DNA of 64,000 bases from Lujinxingia litoralis. GTDB taxonomy: Bacteria; Myxococcota_A; Bradymonadia; Bradymonadales; Bradymonadaceae. This document shows positions 44,255 to 55,381 of the stretch, piece by piece. Every line of letters starts with the position of its first letter. Within the stretch, counting starts at the first letter, position 1. The notes below the pieces were generated by a model that was given only the letters and a program-made list of their open reading frames with translations, searched no databases and was not told where the DNA came from. Position numbers and translations under genes: made by a program. The stretch spans positions 186,001 to 250,000 of the forward strand of contig NZ_QHKO01000003.1 of NCBI RefSeq assembly GCF_003260125.1. The letters run 5' to 3'.

Positions 44255-44653
44255 TGCGGTCTCCGGCGTGCCCGGAAGGCGCAACACCGCCATCGCCTGA
44301 ATCTGCGGCGCGCGATGAAACCTCCCCCCCGGGATCTGAGTCTTAGGATGGGTGCTAACTTCAAAAAAAGTAGGCGCCCGAAGTCAGAGGGCCAGGGGAT
44401 GTCCGCAATGTTTTGAGGGGGGACAGGAGCGGGTTCAACGTCGCCGGTTGTAGGTGGAGGCGCGCGGAGGATTGCTGCGGAGGGAAAGCTATCTTCGAGT
44501 CGTATGCGAACCGGGGTCCTACTTGCGCTCGGGATATCAGGCCTCCGGGCCCGGAGAGGGCATGTGCCGAGTCATCGAAGAGGCTGATATTCGCCCTCCG
44601 TGGGGCGTAGATTGCTGGCAAATGAGCGGGGGAGAGTCTGATTCCGGTGGAGT

Positions 44654-45054
44654 CTGACCCCCCGGTGGAGTCTGACCCCGGGTCAGCATAAATGCGTGAT
44701 AAATTGAGAGGAAAGTCTGACCCCGGGTCAGTTTAAGTGCTTGATGAATCGCGGATTTTTGACGGTCGAAGTCTGACCCTGGGTCAGGATAGGTGGCGGT
44801 CGAAGTCTGACCCCGGGCCAGCGTAAAGGGGGGATTGTATGGTGAGCGAAGTCTGACCCCGGGTCAGCGGCTTGCGGCGAGCGAAGTCTGACCACGAGCC
44901 AGCGGCTTGCAGCATAAATGCGTGATAAATTGAGAGGAAAGTCTGACCCCGGGTCAGTTTAAGTGCTTGATGAATCGCGGATTTTTGACGGTCGAAGTCT
45001 GACCCTGGGTCAGGATAGGTGGCGGTCGAAGTCTGACCCCGGGTCAGCGTAAAG
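44654..45054 (+). repeat. CTGACC-family cluster 12 (CTGACCCCGGGTCAG dialect) with 144-bp duplication
   Basis: Ten copies at 44654, 44672, 44717, 44773, 44807, 44853, 44888, 44943, 44999 and 45033. The core here is a perfect palindrome around a 3-base centre. A 144-bp block (44685-44828) is repeated at 44911-45054 with one visible mismatch, taking along its repeat copies. Confidence 0.95.
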
Positions 45055-45103
45055 TGTTGATTGTGGGGTGTTTTTTGGGGGAGTGTCGCGAATTGATTGC
45101 AAC

Positions 45104-45140
45104 AAAAAGCCCCCGGCACCATGGGAGGTGTCGGGGGCAT
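45104..45140 (-). terminator. Terminator of mdh
   Basis: On the minus strand GCCCCCGACACC pairs with GGTGCCGGGGGC (one mismatch) and is followed by five T residues. Confidence 0.88.
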
Positions 45141-45188
45141 CCGCCTCTCGGCGCCGGGGGCGCGGTGAGCGGCGAGGGTGTTGCGAAA

Positions 45189-46175
45189 TTACTTGAGAAG
45201 GTCAGCGACGACGGCGCGCTCCTCAAGGAGCTGCTTCTCGGTGACTTTCATCTTCTCGCGGGAGAAGTCGTTGAGCTCAATGCCCTGGACGATCTCGTAG
45301 CCGCCCTTACCGTCGCAGCGGACGGGGAAGGAGTAGATCAGCCCTTCTTCAATGCCGTAGGAGCCGTCGGAGGGAACGGCCATCGCGTGGTATTCGCCTT
45401 CGGGCGTGACGGTGAACCAGTCGCGCACATGGTCGATCAGCGCGTTGGCGGCGCTGGCGGCCGAGGAGGAGCCGCGGGCCTTGATGATGGCCGCGCCGCG
45501 CTGCTGAACCGTCGAGATGAAATCACCCTTGAGCCACTCGTGGTCGTCGATGACCTCGGTGACCGGCTTGCCCTGGATCGTGGCGTTGAAGAAATCCGGG
45601 TACATGGTGTTGGAGTGGTTGCCCCAGATGCCCATGTTTTTGACGGCCGAGACCGGCACACCGGCTTTGGCGGCAAGCTGGCTCTTGGCGCGGTTCTCAT
45701 CAAGACGCGTCATGGCGGTGAAACGCTCATTGGGCACGTCGGGAGCGCTGTGCATGGCGATCAGGGCGTTGGTGTTGCAGGGGTTGGCCACGACGGCCAC
45801 GCGTACGTCATCGGCGGCGTTGTCGTTGATCGCTTTGCCCTGGCCGGTGAAGATCGGGCCGTTGGCCTTGATCAGGTCGGCGCGCTCCATGCCCTGCTTG
45901 CGGGGCATACCACCGACGAGCAGCGCGATGTTGGCGCCGTCGAAGCCCGTCTTCAGATCGTCGGTAAGCACCATGTCCTGCAGCAGCGGGAAGGCGCAGT
46001 CGTTGATCTCCATGGCCACGCCTTCAAGCGCCTGGAGGGCCGGGGTGATCTCGATGAGCTGGAGAATGACCGGGGTGTCTTTGCCCAGCAGGTCGCCCGA
46101 GGCGATGCGGAAGAGCAGGGAGTAGTCAATGGAACCGGCAGCACCGGTGACAGCAACGCGGACAGGCTTCGTCAT
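45189..46175 (-). CDS. mdh: Malate dehydrogenase (cytosolic type)
   Basis: NAD-dependent oxidation of malate to oxaloacetate. The protein has 328 residues of the group-2 type: '[15 protein letters not shown]', '[19 protein letters not shown]', '[13 protein letters not shown]', '[12 protein letters not shown]' and '[13 protein letters not shown]' with the active-site His. The N-terminal nucleotide-binding loop reads [17 protein letters not shown]; most relatives have a third Gly where this has Asp. It stands alone with its own terminator. Confidence 0.95.
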   Translation of the reverse strand: MTKPVRVAVTGAAGSIDYSLLFRIASGDLLGKDTPVILQLIEITPALQALEGVAMEINDCAFPLLQDMVLTDDLKTGFDGANIALLVGGMPRKQGMERADLIKANGPIFTGQGKAINDNAADDVRVAVVANPCNTNALIAMHSAPDVPNERFTAMTRLDENRAKSQLAAKAGVPVSAVKNMGIWGNHSNTMYPDFFNATIQGKPVTEVIDDHEWLKGDFISTVQQRGAAIIKARGSSSAASAANALIDHVRDWFTVTPEGEYHAMAVPSDGSYGIEEGLIYSFPVRCDGKGGYEIVQGIELNDFSREKMKVTEKQLLEERAVVADLLK

Positions 46176-46521
46176 ACATGCGCTCCTAAATCAAGCAGGT
46201 CGGGGTGGAGTGGCGAGCTAGAAAGACGCCGAAGGGGTAAGTCCTGGGCCCGGCAGTGTCAAGGGGCCGGGAGGAAGTTTGCGCCGGATGGCGCGAGATG
46301 AGCGGGCCGGCCACAGGAGCCGCCGCAAGGCCGCAGAGCCTGCGCGGTAGTGGTGGAGGCGGGGCATGCCTAACACCGCGTGGCCTGGCCGGGGGCGGGG
46401 AGGGCCGGTGAGGAGCCAGAGCAGACGCGGCGCGTCCGAGGATTCGGGACGCGCCGCGCAACGAGCAGAATTCGAGCCTGGGAACTCAGCGTTTTAAACG
46501 AGGGCTGAGGCCGGCGGAACC
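46176..46521. other. Intergenic region between parvulin and mdh
   Basis: About 350 bases with no supportable gene. It contains a hairpin (46427-46457), with 11-bp perfect arms GCGGCGCGTCC/GGACGCGCCGC and a 9-base loop, about 65 bases past the parvulin stop. There is no T tract, so it is not a classical terminator. The mdh promoter should lie to its left. Confidence 0.45.
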
Positions 46522-47601
46522 TTACTTGATATTTTCCGGCATGGTTTCGATCTCGGCGCTTTCGCGGAGTTGGGCAACGTACTCGCCGAGCGACTGCTGG
46601 AGGGCCTGGTTGCGCAGCTCGCGGGTCAGCTGATCCTGAACCGACTCAAAGCTCATCGTTTCTTCATCGCTGCGCTCGGTCACCTGGATGATGTGCCAGC
46701 CGAAGTCGGTGCGCACCGGCTCCGAGATCTCGTCGACCTGCATCGAAAAGGCTGCTTCTTCGAACTCCGGGACCATGCGGCCGCGGCCAAAGGAGCCGAG
46801 ATCGCCGCCGGCCTGGGCCGAGCCGTCATCGGAGTTGTCCCGCGCGACCTGGGCGAAGTCGGCGCCCCCGGTGATCTGGTCGTGAAGGGCCTGGGCCTCC
46901 TGGCGAGCGCTCTCCCAGTCTTCGGGGGATTCGGAATCCACCCGCACCAGGATGTGTCGGGCGCGCACCTCTTCGCCGCGGGTAAAGGCTTCGGGGTTGT
47001 CGTCGTAGAACTGCCGGGCGTCGTCCTCGTTGGGTAAGGAGAGGCCATCGGCTAGCAGGATCTGCTCAATGGCCACGGCCTGGTAGACCGACTCGCGGAT
47101 CTCTTCGGGGCTGATGCCGGTCTGGGCGATGTACTCATCGAAATCGATGGACTCGCCATACATTTCGAGAGCGCTGGCCTCGAACTCTTCGCGGTATTCC
47201 TGGAGACGAGCGTCGATTTCTTCGGGGCTGGGATCGACCCCGGAGTTGGCGATGGCCTGGTCGACCAGGTGCTGATCGATCAGGTTTTCGATGATCTGGG
47301 AGGACATCTGGCGCAGGAGTTCCGGGGGCAGCTGCGCCTGGGCCTGGAGCATTTCGACCTGGGAGTTGAATTCTTCGGCGCTGATCTCCTCGCCGTTGAC
47401 CCGGGCGACCGGTCCGACGGCGGCGATGCCACCGGTTTCGCCTTCGGTCTGCTCCTGAGCGCCTTCTTCGGAGTCGAGGCTTGCCGAGCGGTACTGCGGC
47501 GCCTCGGTCCCGGTCGGCTCGTCGGGTACGGCGTTGCCTGAAGAGCAGGCAGCCAGAAGCAACCCGAGCAGGGCGATCAGGGTGGAGGATTTCAAAGGCA
47601 T
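46522..47601 (-). CDS. Parvulin-type peptidyl-prolyl isomerase lipoprotein (SurA/PrsA-like)
   Basis: Periplasmic or outer-membrane-anchored folding factor of 359 residues. Signal [19 protein letters not shown] ends in a lipobox. An N-terminal chaperone-like helical domain follows ('INGEEI'-like [17 protein letters not shown], '[15 protein letters not shown]'), then one rotamase domain from about residue 220: [10 protein letters not shown], '[20 protein letters not shown]', '[21 protein letters not shown]' and '[13 protein letters not shown]'. The ATG at 47601 has GGAG 6 bases upstream; the longer upstream frame is not convincing. Confidence 0.92.
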   Translation of the reverse strand: MPLKSSTLIALLGLLLAACSSGNAVPDEPTGTEAPQYRSASLDSEEGAQEQTEGETGGIAAVGPVARVNGEEISAEEFNSQVEMLQAQAQLPPELLRQMSSQIIENLIDQHLVDQAIANSGVDPSPEEIDARLQEYREEFEASALEMYGESIDFDEYIAQTGISPEEIRESVYQAVAIEQILLADGLSLPNEDDARQFYDDNPEAFTRGEEVRARHILVRVDSESPEDWESARQEAQALHDQITGGADFAQVARDNSDDGSAQAGGDLGSFGRGRMVPEFEEAAFSMQVDEISEPVRTDFGWHIIQVTERSDEETMSFESVQDQLTRELRNQALQQSLGEYVAQLRESAEIETMPENIK

Positions 47602-48261
47602 GGTGGTCTCCGTGGGATGCTCCGAGGCAAAAGTTGGAGCGATCATAAGCGTCATTATCAAGGGTGCGAGTCGGCCCGATGCAGCTGCCTCACGTAGAAG
47701 GGCAGCGTTCATAACACAGGCTGGTGTTCGGCGCACGCCGCCGGGGCCTGCCTTGATCCGTCAGCACGCACTCCGTAGCCGCGACCCGATGCGGAGTGTT
47801 GAAAGGTAGACGCCGCGCCGGTCTGTTCCAGGCTACCGGTGGCGAGGCGCCGGACAGGAGGTGTGCAGGTAAAACGTAGGAATGGCGGGGCGATGAGCTG
47901 ACCGAGGGTCGGCAGTTTCGATGAGTTGTTGAGCGTCAAGCTGTGACCGAGGGGCGTCAAATCGAACGCTTTCTTCGTGCCAAAATCTGACCGAGGGTCG
48001 GAAATTTTTGAGAGTTTTCGGGCGTCAGAATCTGACCGAGGGTCGGTAAGATTGGGTCGTCAGAGTCTGACCGAGGGTCGGTAAGATTGGAGCGTCAGGC
48101 TGTGACCGAAGGTCGTCAAATTGGACGTTTTCTTCGTGCAAAGAACTGACCGAAGGTCGGCAGTTTTGATGAAGTTTCGAGCGTCATAGTCTGACCGAGG
48201 GTTGGCGCGCTCCGGAAGGGGCGGCGCGCTCCGGGGAACTGAAGGTCGGTGCGCTCCGCAT
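47602..48261. other. Intergenic region with cluster 13
   Basis: No supportable gene in 660 bases. The left 280 bases should include the parvulin promoter. The right part is filled by cluster 13, reaching almost to the uvrC stop. Confidence 0.4.
47898..48252 (+). repeat. CTGACC-family cluster 13
   Basis: Copies at 47898, 47942 (TGTGACC), 47987, 48032, 48067, about 48100 (TGTGACC), 48146 and 48191, mostly CTGACCGAGGGTCGG. Longer linkers with GAGCGTCA and TTTTCTTCGTGC recur, so bigger units were copied. A related GGTCGGTGCGCTCC follows. Confidence 0.92.
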
Positions 48262-50172
<1,911 letters not shown>

Positions 50173-50215
50173 AGGTGGAGGAGCCTGGGTATGGGGAGGG
50201 GAACGAACGAGGGGA

Positions 50216-50815
50216 TCAGGGGTCGACGCGGACCAGGGCGAACCAGGCGTTCATGGGATTGGCTTTGAACGCGCGACCGATGGTCACGTGCGTGGAGACG
50301 CCGCGCAGGCGGTCGACCATGCCGGCATAGACAAAGCGGCCCAGACGCGCGCGGTTGTCCAGGATCGCCGGCCAACTCCCAGGGCGTTCGGGCGGGAGTT
50401 CGCGGTAGTCGATGACCAGTTCGCCGTGCCGGTCATCATCGTAGGCAACGAAGTACCCGGGGCCGGTAATCCCCGAGAAGGTCTGATGGTTGTAGCCCCA
50501 GAGGACGCGGCGATTATCCGGGGTATGTTCGGCCGAGGGGAGGCAGAAACGTTTTTGAAAGTTGCGGAACACCGGCAGGGTGTTGCGCCCCTCGCAGATC
50601 ACCTCGGCGAGCGGGGCAACGCCCTCGGGCACGATATCCCGGGTCGTCACGGGCCGGGAGCAGGCGTCGAAGAGGCGGCGTTGCAGCAATGGGGTCAGGC
50701 TGCGGACAAAGGCCAGGCGGGTGTCGTGATTGGCGGCATCCAGCCCCCGGGCCAGCGCGTCGGTGTCGATGGGGGAGGTTCTCACCATGGCAAGCAGTTC
50801 ATTCACAGGCGTCAT
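50216..50815 (-). CDS. Hypothetical protein
   Basis: Protein of 199 residues not assigned to a family. The N-terminal 60 residues are helical; the C-terminal part is beta-rich with 'GYNHQTFSGITGPGYFVAYDDDRHGELVIDYRELP' and 'GRFVYAGMVDRLRGVSTHVTIGRAFK', which looks like a compact enzyme-like or lipocalin-like domain. No signal peptide from the chosen start. ATG 50815 has GGAG 6 bases upstream. It lies 43 bases ahead of uvrC and may be cotranscribed with it. Confidence 0.65.
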   Translation of the reverse strand: MTPVNELLAMVRTSPIDTDALARGLDAANHDTRLAFVRSLTPLLQRRLFDACSRPVTTRDIVPEGVAPLAEVICEGRNTLPVFRNFQKRFCLPSAEHTPDNRRVLWGYNHQTFSGITGPGYFVAYDDDRHGELVIDYRELPPERPGSWPAILDNRARLGRFVYAGMVDRLRGVSTHVTIGRAFKANPMNAWFALVRVDP

Positions 50816-50909
50816 GACGTCTCCGGCGGCACAGGAGCAAGGGGCTCCGGTGTCGGGGGGTAGAAAGCGTGGGTGAGCGATGAGCATACGCTCGCCCCGA
50901 TAAGGTTGG

Positions 50910-52679
50910 CTAGCGTCGGACCTGGGGGAACTTGAGTTGTTCGGGTTCGGAGCGCTCGTAGACGCTCAGGAGGGGGACCCCCTGGAGCTCCACGACGTGG
51001 GAGGGGGCCATGGTGCCGTACTCCTCCCAGAGCTCCAGCTGCAGGTAGTTGAAGGCCTTTTGCTGAAAGTAGAGCGCCTTATCACTGGCGTTCATACGGG
51101 TGGCGCGCAGGTCCTGGCGAGCGAGGCCTTCGCGCTGGTAGGTGTTCCAGGCGGTGTTGACGGTGTTGTGGATCCAGATTCGGTCGTTTGGATTGGCGTG
51201 TTCATTGAGCCAGGGCAGCGCATCGCGCGAGGCGTAGCCCCAGAACTGTCGGAACATGCGACGGTCGGCCGCGCCGGGGTGCCCACCGATGAGTTCGTTG
51301 TAGTACGAGGTTCCAAAGGGGTGGTTGTTGCGGGTGGCCAGTGCCGCCGGCGCCAGGGTGGTCAGGAAGAGCAGGCCGGCCAGGGTCGCATAAATAAAGG
51401 GTTTTGTCTGACCGGGGGTCGGCAGCGCGCGGGCGGCCTCTCTGGCGAGCCAGGCCACGCCGATGCCGGCGACGATCGCCAGAAAGGGCATCGCCGGCAT
51501 CCAGTGTTTGGTGCCGCCGAAAATGGGGGTTTCGGGTCGGGCGATCAGGGCGATGGGGAAGAGGAAGTTGATGAGGAAGAGCATCGCCGTTCCACGTGGA
51601 TCGCCGGGCGGGGGCAGACGACGCTGGCGTAGCGCATCGAGCCAGGCCCGCATGCGCGCGGTGCCTCCGAAGTGGTAAAACCACACATAGCAGCCCAGGG
51701 CTGCGGCCAGCAGCAGCGTCGCCGGCACCGTCACCAGGGTCATGACCCAGGGATAACTCACCGGGAAGGGCGGGTTCTGGAGGTTTTCGCCAAAGTAGTA
51801 GACGAAGTAGTGCTCATGCTTGAGGTGGAAGTTCATGTACCAGCGCACGCGGGCGAAGGTATCGAACCAGTGCCGGGGCCAGAGCGCGAAGAAGAGCAGG
51901 GGCCCCAGCGTGAGCATCGCCCAGAAGGCCGCCGGGATGCGCGGGATGCGTATCCCGCCGTTGCGCCAGTCTCCCACCCGGCGAAAGCCCGTGGGGTGCG
52001 TGATCAGCCAGTGGAGCACCAGGGTGATCGGCAGGAAGAAGGCGTTGAGTTTGGTGGAGAGCGCCAGACCGAAGAGCAGGCCCGTGGTCACCGCCCAGCC
52101 CCGGGAGGCCAGGCTGCGCCAGTAGGCGTAGACCACCCAGAAGTTCATCGCCACCACGGCCACATCGAAGCAGGCCAGGTGAGCATGGAAGAAGAAGCGC
52201 GGCTGCAGCAGGAGCGCGCCCACGGCCACCAGCCCGGCGAGTCGGCCGGCGAGCTGGCGTCCGAAGAGGTAGACGCCACTTAAGAGCCAGCCGGCGGTCA
52301 CCATGGTGGGGAAGCGCCAGGCGGTGGAATGGCTCATCCACCCGAGCTCTTCGTGAAAGATCTTATGCGAGAGGGCGAAGGCCGCCTTCATCAGCACCGG
52401 GTGTTCGGGGTTGTAGCTCCAGTGGCGGTCGACATTGGCCTGGGTGAAGCTCTCGGCCAGGGTGCCGGCGTGGAGGTTGCGCCAGAGGTCTTCAAACCAG
52501 CCGATGTATTGCGAGGCGGCGTGAAAGTAGAATCCCTCGTCGCGGGTAAAGCCCATCTGGGCGGTGGCCAGCAGGAGGAGGACGCTGCCAACAAAAATCA
52601 GCAGGGCGATGAGCCAGTCGACCCCGGAAGTCGGGGCGCTTTTAGGGCCGGAGGGAGAGGGCATGTTGCGAATGCTCAC
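50910..52679 (-). CDS. GT39-type membrane glycosyltransferase
   Basis: Polytopic inner-membrane protein of 589 residues resembling ArnT/protein-O-mannosyltransferases. The first periplasmic loop has 'FTRDEGFYFHAASQYIGW', with the catalytic acidic pair after the first helix, and 'HLACFDVAVVAMNFWVVYAYW' follows later. About ten more hydrophobic segments come after. It should transfer a sugar from a polyprenyl-phosphate donor; the acceptor is unknown. Residues about 419-425 (PTPGQTK) are encoded by a CTGACC-family copy at 51406-51424. GTG start lies 6 bases after the upstream stop, with AAGG before it. Confidence 0.82.
   Translation of the reverse strand: MSIRNMPSPSGPKSAPTSGVDWLIALLIFVGSVLLLLATAQMGFTRDEGFYFHAASQYIGWFEDLWRNLHAGTLAESFTQANVDRHWSYNPEHPVLMKAAFALSHKIFHEELGWMSHSTAWRFPTMVTAGWLLSGVYLFGRQLAGRLAGLVAVGALLLQPRFFFHAHLACFDVAVVAMNFWVVYAYWRSLASRGWAVTTGLLFGLALSTKLNAFFLPITLVLHWLITHPTGFRRVGDWRNGGIRIPRIPAAFWAMLTLGPLLFFALWPRHWFDTFARVRWYMNFHLKHEHYFVYYFGENLQNPPFPVSYPWVMTLVTVPATLLLAAALGCYVWFYHFGGTARMRAWLDALRQRRLPPPGDPRGTAMLFLINFLFPIALIARPETPIFGGTKHWMPAMPFLAIVAGIGVAWLAREAARALPTPGQTKPFIYATLAGLLFLTTLAPAALATRNNHPFGTSYYNELIGGHPGAADRRMFRQFWGYASRDALPWLNEHANPNDRIWIHNTVNTAWNTYQREGLARQDLRATRMNASDKALYFQQKAFNYLQLELWEEYGTMAPSHVVELQGVPLLSVYERSEPEQLKFPQVRR
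51406..51424 (+). repeat. CTGACC-family single copy inside the GT39 gene
   Basis: GTCTGACCGGGGGTCGGC, an 18-base exact family member, sits in a periplasmic or cytoplasmic loop region of the glycosyltransferase gene. Confidence 0.75.
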
Positions 52680-52685
52680 GGAGCC

Positions 52686-54305
52686 TTACCAGAGGGCGGT
52701 GATGTGCGCGCGAAGAAGGGCGGTGCGGGCATCGGGGCGGCCGGCGTGGTCGCGGAAGGCCTCCCCGGGCCAGAACATCGCGGCCAGAGCGCGGTACTGG
52801 AGCGCGAGTCCGGGGCTTACCAGATGTTGGTAGCTCGCGCCCAGCAGGGCTTCGGTGCCCAGGTAACTTCCCGGATCGGGTGCGCCGCGCGGGCCCACGG
52901 GCTGGCCGCCGGCTTCCACGCTGGCGGCCAGATCTCGCCAGGGGCGATGGGACCAGGCCAGCAGTGCGCCGGCGGCAACTTCCAGCCCGGCGGGGCCGGC
53001 GTAGGTAAGGGTGGGCAAGGCGAAGATCGTGTTGGTCACCGCGCCGGTTTCCACCAGATTGTCGATGCCGCGGGGGGGCGCGGCGGCGCGGAGCGGGTCG
53101 TCGGCGCCGGCGACGCTGGCCGCGGTATAGGCGGGCAGGTGTTGATCAAAGAGGAGGACGCCGGCCTGGTAGTTCGGGTCGAAGCGAAAGCGGTGCAGGT
53201 TGTCCGAGCGCGGGTCGGAGTCACCGGAGGCAAAGCCCGAGCGCAGCGCCAGGCTCAGTGCGCTGGGGCGATGGCGGACCTCCAGGTGCGCGGCGGCGCC
53301 GGCCGCATCGATGGCCACCGGAAGCTCCGGGGTGGCGCCATCGGCGCGGGTCGTCTCGCCACGCAGGTAGGCGGCTTCGGCGGCCACTTTAAATCGGAAC
53401 GTGCCCCCCGGGGTATAGAACTGGTGGTTTCCGGCGAGGTCGAAGGCGGCCACGTTGAGGGTGGAGCCGTCGCGATCGCTTTGATCGCGATAGGCCAAAT
53501 AGATCCCGACCTCGCTCGGAGCCGGGCGCCACAGAACCGAGGCGATGGCCTGGGTGGCGCGGTCGCCGGCGTTGATGTCGGCGTTTTCGTCGCGGATGAC
53601 GACATCGGCGCCCACCGCCACCAGAAGATCATCAAGGGGGCTGCGGGAGTTCATCGCGCGGAAGGGCGCGGTGGCAAAGAGTAGTCGCGCTACGCGATCG
53701 CCGCCCACCTGCTGGGTGAACATCGTCTCGTGGTCGATATCGCCGTCGTTGGCCAGCAGACCCAGGCCCCAGTGGCTGGTCTGGAGGCCGGCCTGAAGCC
53801 GACCCACGGGGCTCTCCCAGCGTAGGAAGAGTTCTCGCGGGGCCAGGGTCTGGTCGGCGCCTCCGAGGACCGGATGGAAGTAGCGAGCGCCGTGGTCGCC
53901 AATCGCTGGTGGCGGCGGGTAGGCCCCGCCCAGGAGCGTTCCTGTGAGCAGGTCGGCGGAGGCCACGGCCTGGACCTCTCCCAGATCGATCGTCGCGCCC
54001 AGGCGGAGCTGTTGATAGAGACCCGAGCGCAGCCCCTCTTGAAGCGGTCGCTCCAGAGCGTCGGCGCTCAGTCGGTAGTGTCCCTCAACGCGAACCCCGG
54101 AGGTGGGGCGATCGTCGATGGGGATCAGGCGCGGTGGGGCCAGTTCCACGACCCGGGGCTCTTGGGAGGGCTGGCCGTCGGTGAGCCCGACACCGGGGAG
54201 CTGCGCGGCGGCGATGGACGAGCCCAGCGTGATGCCCAGCAGCGCGATCAGGGCGGAGGTCCGGGAAAGCGAGCCTCGCTCACAGAGAATATGAGTTCTT
54301 CGCAT
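52686..54305 (-). CDS. Predicted outer-membrane beta-barrel protein
   Basis: Secreted protein of 539 residues with signal peptide ending near SIAAAQ. The mature part is rich in alternating beta strands with Gly/Arg/aromatic residues ('VEGHYRLSADALERPLQEGL', 'LFLRWESPVGRLQAGLQTSHWGLGLLAN', 'IYLAYRDQSDRDGSTLNVAAFDLAGN') and ends in a hydrophobic residue pattern LRAHITALW, like outer-membrane barrels. No specific family is recognised. It may be translated together with the GT39 gene, 6 bases downstream. AGGAG precedes ATG 54305. Confidence 0.7.
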   Translation of the reverse strand: MRRTHILCERGSLSRTSALIALLGITLGSSIAAAQLPGVGLTDGQPSQEPRVVELAPPRLIPIDDRPTSGVRVEGHYRLSADALERPLQEGLRSGLYQQLRLGATIDLGEVQAVASADLLTGTLLGGAYPPPPAIGDHGARYFHPVLGGADQTLAPRELFLRWESPVGRLQAGLQTSHWGLGLLANDGDIDHETMFTQQVGGDRVARLLFATAPFRAMNSRSPLDDLLVAVGADVVIRDENADINAGDRATQAIASVLWRPAPSEVGIYLAYRDQSDRDGSTLNVAAFDLAGNHQFYTPGGTFRFKVAAEAAYLRGETTRADGATPELPVAIDAAGAAAHLEVRHRPSALSLALRSGFASGDSDPRSDNLHRFRFDPNYQAGVLLFDQHLPAYTAASVAGADDPLRAAAPPRGIDNLVETGAVTNTIFALPTLTYAGPAGLEVAAGALLAWSHRPWRDLAASVEAGGQPVGPRGAPDPGSYLGTEALLGASYQHLVSPGLALQYRALAAMFWPGEAFRDHAGRPDARTALLRAHITALW

Positions 54306-54481
54306 CGCGGGCGCTCCTGAAGCCATCACCGCACAGAAAATAACCATCAGCCAGAGACCATCTGGCGGCATCCTGTCACGGAGGACCGGGCCTCGCAACG
54401 CCTGCAGGGGAGGGCAGGCCTCGGCGCAGGGGTGTTCGATGCATGGAGGGAAGAAGGATTCGGGAAGATTGAGACTCTCTC

Positions 54482-54509
54482 TTGACCGCGCGGCGATACT
54501 TCATAATAG
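54482..54509 (+). promoter_or_regulatory. Candidate sigma-70 promoter
   Basis: TTGACC, a 16-base spacer and TAATAG lie about 60 bases before the small membrane protein gene. The match is moderate. Confidence 0.4.
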
Positions 54510-54568
54510 AGGAGTTGGTCCGTACCGCGTGAGACTCGTTTTCAAGGTTCCCCCGCAGAGGTAGAGCA

Positions 54569-54841
54569 ATGAAGGCAGTTATTTACCGCTGGCTCGACGC
54601 GCTTTCGTACAAATGGATCCTCCCCCTGGCGCTCTTATTGGCGCTGGCTCCCGGTCTCCCCGAACCTCATCTTGTTGAGACAAGCCGCATGTTAGTGGGC
54701 GGCGAATTGACCAGGGCTGCCTACATCTTCGACTTTGTGATGCACAGTGCCGGGCTCTCGATTCTGGCGTTGAAGGTATTCGCAGACCTTTTTCGCTGGC
54801 TGCGCTCCACGACGCCCGCGCCCGCTCAGGCGGCGAGTTAG
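54569..54841 (+). CDS. Small inner-membrane protein
   Basis: Protein of 90 residues with two predicted membrane helices (about 15-30, WILPLALLLALAPGL, and 58-76, FDFVMHSAGLSILALKVFA). The PEPHLVET and MLVGGELTR segments match a widespread small family that databases often name 'RND transporter', although it is far too short to be one. Function unknown. AGAGGTAGAG lies upstream of the ATG, and repeat cluster 15 follows. Confidence 0.75.
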   Translation: MKAVIYRWLDALSYKWILPLALLLALAPGLPEPHLVETSRMLVGGELTRAAYIFDFVMHSAGLSILALKVFADLFRWLRSTTPAPAQAAS

Positions 54842-54910
54842 TCGGGGGCGTATTGAGCGTGAGCTTCGCGTCATCGTCCTGTGAGTTGGGCGCCGGAAGT
54901 CTCCCCAGGT

Positions 54911-55290
54911 CTGACCTACGGTCACGCAGTCTCCGGATACATCTGACCTAGGGACGTCGCAGAGTCTGACCTGCGGTCATGCTATGAGCTGACCTAGGGA
55001 CGTCGCAAAGTCTGACCTGCGGTCATGCCATGAGCTGACCTAGGGACGTCGCAAAGTCTGACCTACGGTCACGCAGTCTCCCAGGTCTGACCTACGGTCA
55101 CGCAGTCTCCCAGGTCTGCCCTACGGTCACGCAGTCTCCCAGGTCTGACCTACGGTCACGCAGTCTCCCAGGTCTGACCTACGGTCACGCAGTCTCCGGA
55201 TACATCTGACCTAGGGACGTCGCAGAGTCTGACCTGCGGTCATGCCATGAGCTGACGTAGGGACGTCGCAAAGTCTGACTCTCGGTCGTT
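54911..55290 (+). repeat. CTGACC-family cluster 15
   Basis: Fifteen copies. Those at 54943, 54966, 54989, 55012, 55035 and 55058 are spaced exactly 23 bp; 55058, 55087, 55116, 55145 and 55174 are spaced 29 bp; 55206, 55229, 55252 and 55275 are again 23 bp. Two dialects alternate in the 23-bp part: CTGACCTAGGGACGTCG and CTGACCTGCGGTCATGC. Confidence 0.96.
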
Positions 55291-55331
55291 TCTCCGCCCC
55301 GGAGTTCCGGGGCGGAGAAACGACCGAGAGT
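55278..55331. repeat. 54-bp perfect inverted repeat
   Basis: Two 26-bp arms, ACTCTCGGTCGTTTC then TCCGCCCCGGA and its exact complement, around a 2-base centre. The outer part is a CTGACC-family copy facing an inverted one. There is no T tract on either side. Confidence 0.93.
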
Positions 55332-55381
55332 GCTCGGAACGTGGAGGCTCGCTAAGTTCCCTGCCGCCGAGTACGCGGGCC

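Larger units (their letters stand above)
44255..45188. other. Long intergenic region with cluster 12
   Basis: Over 900 bases without a supportable gene. The first 400 bases hold nothing recognised beyond the presumed phosphatase promoter. Cluster 12 covers 44654-45054, and the malate dehydrogenase terminator is at 45104. Confidence 0.45.
54842..55381. other. Intergenic region filled by cluster 15
   Basis: No gene. Almost the whole gap is CTGACC-family repeats ending in a 54-bp perfect hairpin that stops about 50 bases short of the S-formylglutathione hydrolase stop codon. Confidence 0.5.

Noticed and set aside
54911..55290. Regularly spaced repeats that look like a CRISPR array
   Set aside because: The spaces between copies are themselves repeated, not unique, repeat units are 17-34 bp with variable arms, and no cas genes are nearby. 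The same holds for clusters 1, 2, 3 and 12.
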